DNA from: Chitinispirillaceae bacterium
GTDB lineage: Bacteria; Fibrobacterota; Chitinivibrionia; Chitinivibrionales; Chitinispirillaceae
Reading direction: 5' to 3'
Assembly (NCBI GenBank): GCA_016932075.1
Contig: JAFGDP010000113.1
Coordinates: 1-64,000 of the forward strand
Length of the DNA: 64,000 nt
Positions 61,501-64,000 of the stretch are shown in pieces (within the stretch, counting starts at the first letter, position 1; each line of letters opens with the position of its first letter). The position numbers and the translations under genes are program-made. The notes beneath the pieces are model-generated. The model searched no databases and was not told where the DNA came from. It worked only from the letters and a program-made list of their open reading frames with translations.

Positions 61501-62140
61501 GGCCTCGTTTAACGATGTAATGGATTATTTCAGGCCCGTGAACGGGACCTTCTGGGGATTCTACGACCGCGTTCTCTCCTCATACATCATAAAAACCTCT
61601 TCGGGGTGGATGGTGCGCCAGGTCGGCGGCATGCAGCTCAATTTCAATCCGGCACTCTCCGAAGCGCTCTCCCATGCCGAAGAGATCCGGAACGTGTTCT
61701 ACAAACCGGACGGCACGGTCCGTATCCTCGACCTTTCGTTTGCTCCTTCTGCGTCAAGCAATAAACCGGCTAAACTGGAGGTCGACGGCCAGTCTGTTGA
61801 TCTCGCATCCGGGAAAGCGGTTCGTTTGCGGTGGCCGCTTGAAGGGCAGGGCCGGCCAACCGGAGCGTCCCTCAAGGTGCGGGTAAGCAAGGACTTCTGG
61901 CAGGATATCGCATTCAGCGGTCCATGGGGGCTCATGAAACTGATCGGCAAGGCTCGGGTCAGCAAGATCAATAACAGCGCCTTCAATGCGAAATGGCAGA
62001 TAAATGTTCAGAATATGTATACGGTCTACTACGAAGCACGGATTCAGGTAACAACGGCAGACCATCCGTTTGCCGAACCGCTGTTCCGGAAATTCGATTG
62101 CCCGGAGGAGTTGGTCGTTGAGGTGAAAAAGGAGGAGTAA
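58523..62140 (+). CDS. tssM: Type VI secretion protein TssM (IcmF family)
   Basis: 1205 residues. Two membrane segments (about 5-30 and 33-56), then a cytoplasmic GTPase-like domain with Walker A GTEKAGKT (residues 114-121) and VWIDTPGIC (Walker B), a third membrane segment (about 440-462) and a large periplasmic region with the IcmF-related domain and the C-terminal beta domain (VRLRWPLEGQGRPTGASLKV). Family N-terminal motifs such as ERPWFLLCGTEKAGKTSLLR are clear. The nucleotide-binding site appears intact. It ends the tssK-L-M run; sheath, tube, spike and ClpV genes are not in the window. Confidence 0.95.
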   Translation: MKRITPLLIAMWASLAVCGIVCAVLAVVLNAVPVLFWLFAALFLAGDLVWIIWSLVTGKKKSRGAVMLVGNQAIFQRVIQETGEAVSRYTSAVNRKGLLKRSGIYERPWFLLCGTEKAGKTSLLRGSGLSFPLQYPSDRDGVVVEGGNQIMWYFGNEAVWIDTPGICMEKDGKDYWQSLTEALNKVRPDCPVDGVALVVNISEVLNADDLYVKELAGRLRSRIDDLIARWGIEFPVYLIFNRSDEIPGFNEYFGDKVASSAGQILGATIAQKKAEGMSPKMTFHEEFNLLGKSLNDFRLDRLHAERDPAKKRLICRFVIHFQGFQQKLAVLAAELFKSSSYVGKPIFRGFYFTSCREKSAERDVSRSVHSPDVSATIANHPLNPQRAMGISRPAPRSHHETPEKSELQAHFVLPLFREIMVQDKPLVKATRGRTRRQRIRYVSILAGFGLIALLFVGYLFSAYSKIAGFYRDAAAVLARLPAENAPLIEQYKALGVMQHVMGNLQRYDDRVPLSMGIGMYRGRPLLEALKRSYFFRVRRCMIAPAVTFLEYDIRGRAEDFGELSGDDYDKLYRSLKAYLSISEAAATHPQDIDTVFLRPMLFESIRQSILSSTGANRLPERVETVIQENMGLLLTYLKRGEFPVIQENQRLVANARSRLRRLPGAEALYEAVVGQILPNAPQLTLDELIGRDGAGVISSDKLMSVVYTQDGWDQWMAKALKEASENPYKVDWVIGLKKEDVPDDRIDKRQLLHDMQNAYLVDFKVQWCDFLGSIDMEPFADCVQASRMIQKLVGDQSELQALLEAVGTTTVIKDENLLEKAGSGLLVAAKKKKGSAAKAQEAGKAAGTIKRTFGRATPFDDLNAVFDQLRAFTASSGGSMSGYAGYKEKALALVDKLNTITSGGDDQILAVFTGRDDDPLYAGWKYAKNIVGVMPEELAAGLGTLLLKPFELTGAAASITLRRVLNSRWKSDVIKPYTSRLSGRYPFAGRSDEASFNDVMDYFRPVNGTFWGFYDRVLSSYIIKTSSGWMVRQVGGMQLNFNPALSEALSHAEEIRNVFYKPDGTVRILDLSFAPSASSNKPAKLEVDGQSVDLASGKAVRLRWPLEGQGRPTGASLKVRVSKDFWQDIAFSGPWGLMKLIGKARVSKINNSAFNAKWQINVQNMYTVYYEARIQVTTADHPFAEPLFRKFDCPEELVVEVKKEE

Positions 62141-62225
62141 GGGGTTCGCACCTGCAGGGAAAGGCTTGCATGGAGTAATGAAACCGGTTTCGTTAACGAT
62201 GCCCTTACTGCCGCATCCATACGTA

Positions 62226-62684
62226 TCAGCCGAATATCATTGATTTTTTGTATTCTTTTATTATCCGGATGAAACGGTACAGGGACGATATGGTGCGGGC
62301 GGAGACAGCGAGCCAGCCGGGATTATTGACAAGGTCGCCCATAAAAGAGGTTTTCCGCAGCTTGTCTGAAAGATCGCGCAGTACCTCAACCTGGTCAAGC
62401 GTCAAATGGACCATTACCTTGCCTGCCGCAGGATCGACAAATCCATCATATATCTCTGCAAGGTCCGCAATTTCCTGCGTGATGGGAAAGCGGCCTTTGA
62501 GTTCAATAGAAAAAGAGCTTTTTTTCCCCACGCTGCAGAAAATATTGCAGAACTGCTCGATAGAGTCGTTGTCATCCTGGTCATCGATCTGCAGCGGCGG
62601 TGTTTTCAGGTGTTTTTTGGGAAGATAAAAATTACGAGGACATTTATAAGCTTCGTAGAGGTATTGGCGAAGATGTGCGGACAT
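62226..62684 (-). CDS. Conserved-looking protein of unknown function
   Basis: 152 residues without signal peptide or membrane segment. The N-terminal half is charged (LQIDDQDDNDSIEQFCNIFC), the middle is strand-like (SSFSIELKGRFPITQEI; GKVMVHLTLDQVEVLRDLSD) and the end is helical and basic. I do not recognise a domain. It is convergent with tssM (85 bp between the stops) and downstream of the uridylyltransferase gene on its own strand. A role in secretion is possible only by position. Confidence 0.6.
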   Translation of the reverse strand: MSAHLRQYLYEAYKCPRNFYLPKKHLKTPPLQIDDQDDNDSIEQFCNIFCSVGKKSSFSIELKGRFPITQEIADLAEIYDGFVDPAAGKVMVHLTLDQVEVLRDLSDKLRKTSFMGDLVNNPGWLAVSARTISSLYRFIRIIKEYKKSMIFG

Positions 62685-62898
62685 AGACTCTATTCACACG
62701 TTATGTAAAACAGTGATCCGGCAATTCCCCTTCATACCCTTCACCGGTTTATCAAACGCGTTTTCAAGCATACAGTGCTGTTGTTAAAATATACATAACA
62801 GACTTAAACGGGTATGGGACGATTATTCATATATTTTATGCTCCCTGGTTTTTCAGCACGGGCTTCCGGTATTTTGCCGCAAAAAGGGCAGAAACCAG

Positions 62899-64000
62899 TT
62901 AAAGATCCACATCGCCGCTGATCAGAGTGCCGTGGCCAATGACCGCCTGTTTTGCTGAATTGTTGGTTATTCGGGCCATACCCCGCACCCTCACTTCACG
63001 ACCGAACCGCACATCCCCATGGACGGTCAGTGACTCTGCCCCAATAAGGGAGGGTGCCCCATATGGAAAGCGTTCTTCAAGCAGGTCCGCCCGGGAATAG
63101 AACCGCGGATCCAGTGAAAGGCGGATCTTCTTCAAGATTCTGTCGGGATTGACGCATATACTGTAATCTTCATTCAGCAGGTAATAATCTGACCGGAGAA
63201 GCAGCAGCTCCTCGCAATTTTTAACCGGGGCGAACCGCGACCGGGGTACGCGAATTGCGCCGCTTTTATCAAAAATCGAAATTGCCGATCCGAGAGTCGA
63301 TTCCAGTTGCACGATTTCTGGCGTCGCAGGATCGGTCGGATCAAGGTGCTTGCGGTTGATAACCAGCGACAGCTCATAGTGTTTTTTTTCATTGAGCGCA
63401 CGCTGGACTGATTCAAGACGCAGCCAGATATTGTTGGTATTGAAAAAAGGGTGGCGCACGGTGTTTGAAAAATAACAGGTGTCTTTATCTTCGCACTGGC
63501 TTGCTTCCCGAAGCAGGAGCCGTTTATCACCGGCACGTCTTGCCAGATGGCCGCCTTTGCGGTCCATGACGGTCCGGTTAGTGACTTCCATGAGAACATC
63601 GAGGTTCTGGCTGCTCAAATACCCAAGGATCGAAAGGTTGAGCGTCGCTCCGAGGTTGTCAATATTGGATATAAACAGGTACTGATACCCATTGTCCAAC
63701 AAATGCGCGAGCGTTCCAGAGGTATCGAGTGAAAGAAGAAGGTCCCCATGACCTCCGGGATACCATTCAAGCAAAGGATCTGCCGGATAGGAAGCCGCTT
63801 CAAGCGAGGAGGCGGTGATTTTGGGAAACATATGTTGAAGAAAATGATGCATCTGTCCGGTGGGTAATGCTGTGCCTTTTTCAAGTAGCTCCCTTGTTGC
63901 AGCATAGGTAAAAAAGCTGCTCATGAGGAGCAGGGGTATGTTGTTTCCATACTGCTTGCTGAGCTGTTTGATCTGGCGCATTGCAACGTCGAGAAAAGAG
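62899..64000 (-). CDS. UTP-sugar-1-phosphate uridylyltransferase, eukaryotic type (partial, 5' end beyond window)
   Basis: The frame is open to the right edge and reads SFLDVA just before the Met at 63981, so the 5' end lies outside. The visible 367 residues show UDPGP-family motifs: PLLLMSSFFTYAAT, LEWYPGGHGDLLLSL, YLFISNIDNLGATLNLSILG and a KKHYELSLVINRKHLDPTDP stretch. The C-terminus has hexapeptide-like beta-helix repeats (SLTVHGDVRFGREVRVRGMA) usual for this type. It makes UDP-glucose or a related UDP-sugar from UTP and sugar 1-phosphate, upstream of glycogen and polysaccharide synthesis. Confidence 0.85.
   Translation of the reverse strand, partial: SFLDVAMRQIKQLSKQYGNNIPLLLMSSFFTYAATRELLEKGTALPTGQMHHFLQHMFPKITASSLEAASYPADPLLEWYPGGHGDLLLSLDTSGTLAHLLDNGYQYLFISNIDNLGATLNLSILGYLSSQNLDVLMEVTNRTVMDRKGGHLARRAGDKRLLLREASQCEDKDTCYFSNTVRHPFFNTNNIWLRLESVQRALNEKKHYELSLVINRKHLDPTDPATPEIVQLESTLGSAISIFDKSGAIRVPRSRFAPVKNCEELLLLRSDYYLLNEDYSICVNPDRILKKIRLSLDPRFYSRADLLEERFPYGAPSLIGAESLTVHGDVRFGREVRVRGMARITNNSAKQAVIGHGTLISGDVDL

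Overview
The window looks like a chromosomal segment of a flagellated, two-membrane (Gram-negative) bacterium of moderate GC content, most likely from the Fibrobacterota or a neighbouring FCB-type lineage. The evidence is a combination: an MCE/MlaD-type envelope protein, a type VI secretion core, flagellar fliD/fliS, a glutaminyl-tRNA synthetase beside a glutamyl-tRNA synthetase, very large secreted beta-propeller proteins (one ending in a FlgD/Por-type C-terminal tail), many TPR proteins and many c-di-GMP enzymes. No 16S rRNA is present, so the lineage is an inference. No phage, transposase or CRISPR array is visible; the content is mostly ordinary chromosome with a few eroded loci.

Layout. 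1-2856 (minus strand): a possible structured RNA or element end, a lipoprotein, mannose-6-phosphate isomerase coupled to a STAS protein, and a small membrane protein. 3043-6087: a MoxR / TPR-peptidoglycan-binding / DUF58 operon, followed by an M20 amidohydrolase. 7434-16000: a membrane glycosyltransferase-TPR protein, a DUF3343 protein, a receiver domain without its phospho-acceptor, two family 2 glycosyltransferases, TatD, a polysaccharide deacetylase, a methyltransferase, and an apparent 5' relic of a RuBisCO-like gene. 16091-20338: gltX, a Dabb protein, glnS and a DUF4405 membrane protein. 20611-23850: a POT peptide transporter, a coupled secreted protein and an outer-membrane-type protein. 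24265-30146: two giant secreted propeller proteins (the second interrupted by an in-frame TAA), tRNA-Ala and a 42-bp minisatellite. 30339-37342: an HD-GYP protein, an ADP-ribosylglycohydrolase, tRNA-Ser, a glycogen-phosphorylase homologue with a degraded active site, and PTS enzyme I. 37569-41297: an esterase, a GGDEF/HD-GYP signalling protein and a STAS protein. 41311-43372: dnaA and a probable oriC. 43373-49057: a DUF5610 protein, an MCE protein with an outer-membrane-type partner, and fliD-fliS-chaperone behind a sigma28-like promoter. 49042-53106: hisS and a UPF0182 membrane protein. 53417-62140: a Ser/Thr kinase, a PEGA protein and tssK-tssL-tssM. The window ends in a eukaryotic-type UTP-sugar uridylyltransferase cut by the right edge.

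The strongest candidates for something undescribed are the pseudo-phosphorylase/enzyme I pair (33168-37342), the interrupted propeller gene, the RuBisCO-like relic between tatD and the deacetylase gene, the palindrome-cored 42-bp repeats, and the MoxR operon with an embedded peptidoglycan-binding-like domain. All homology statements come from reading motifs by eye; no database search was run.
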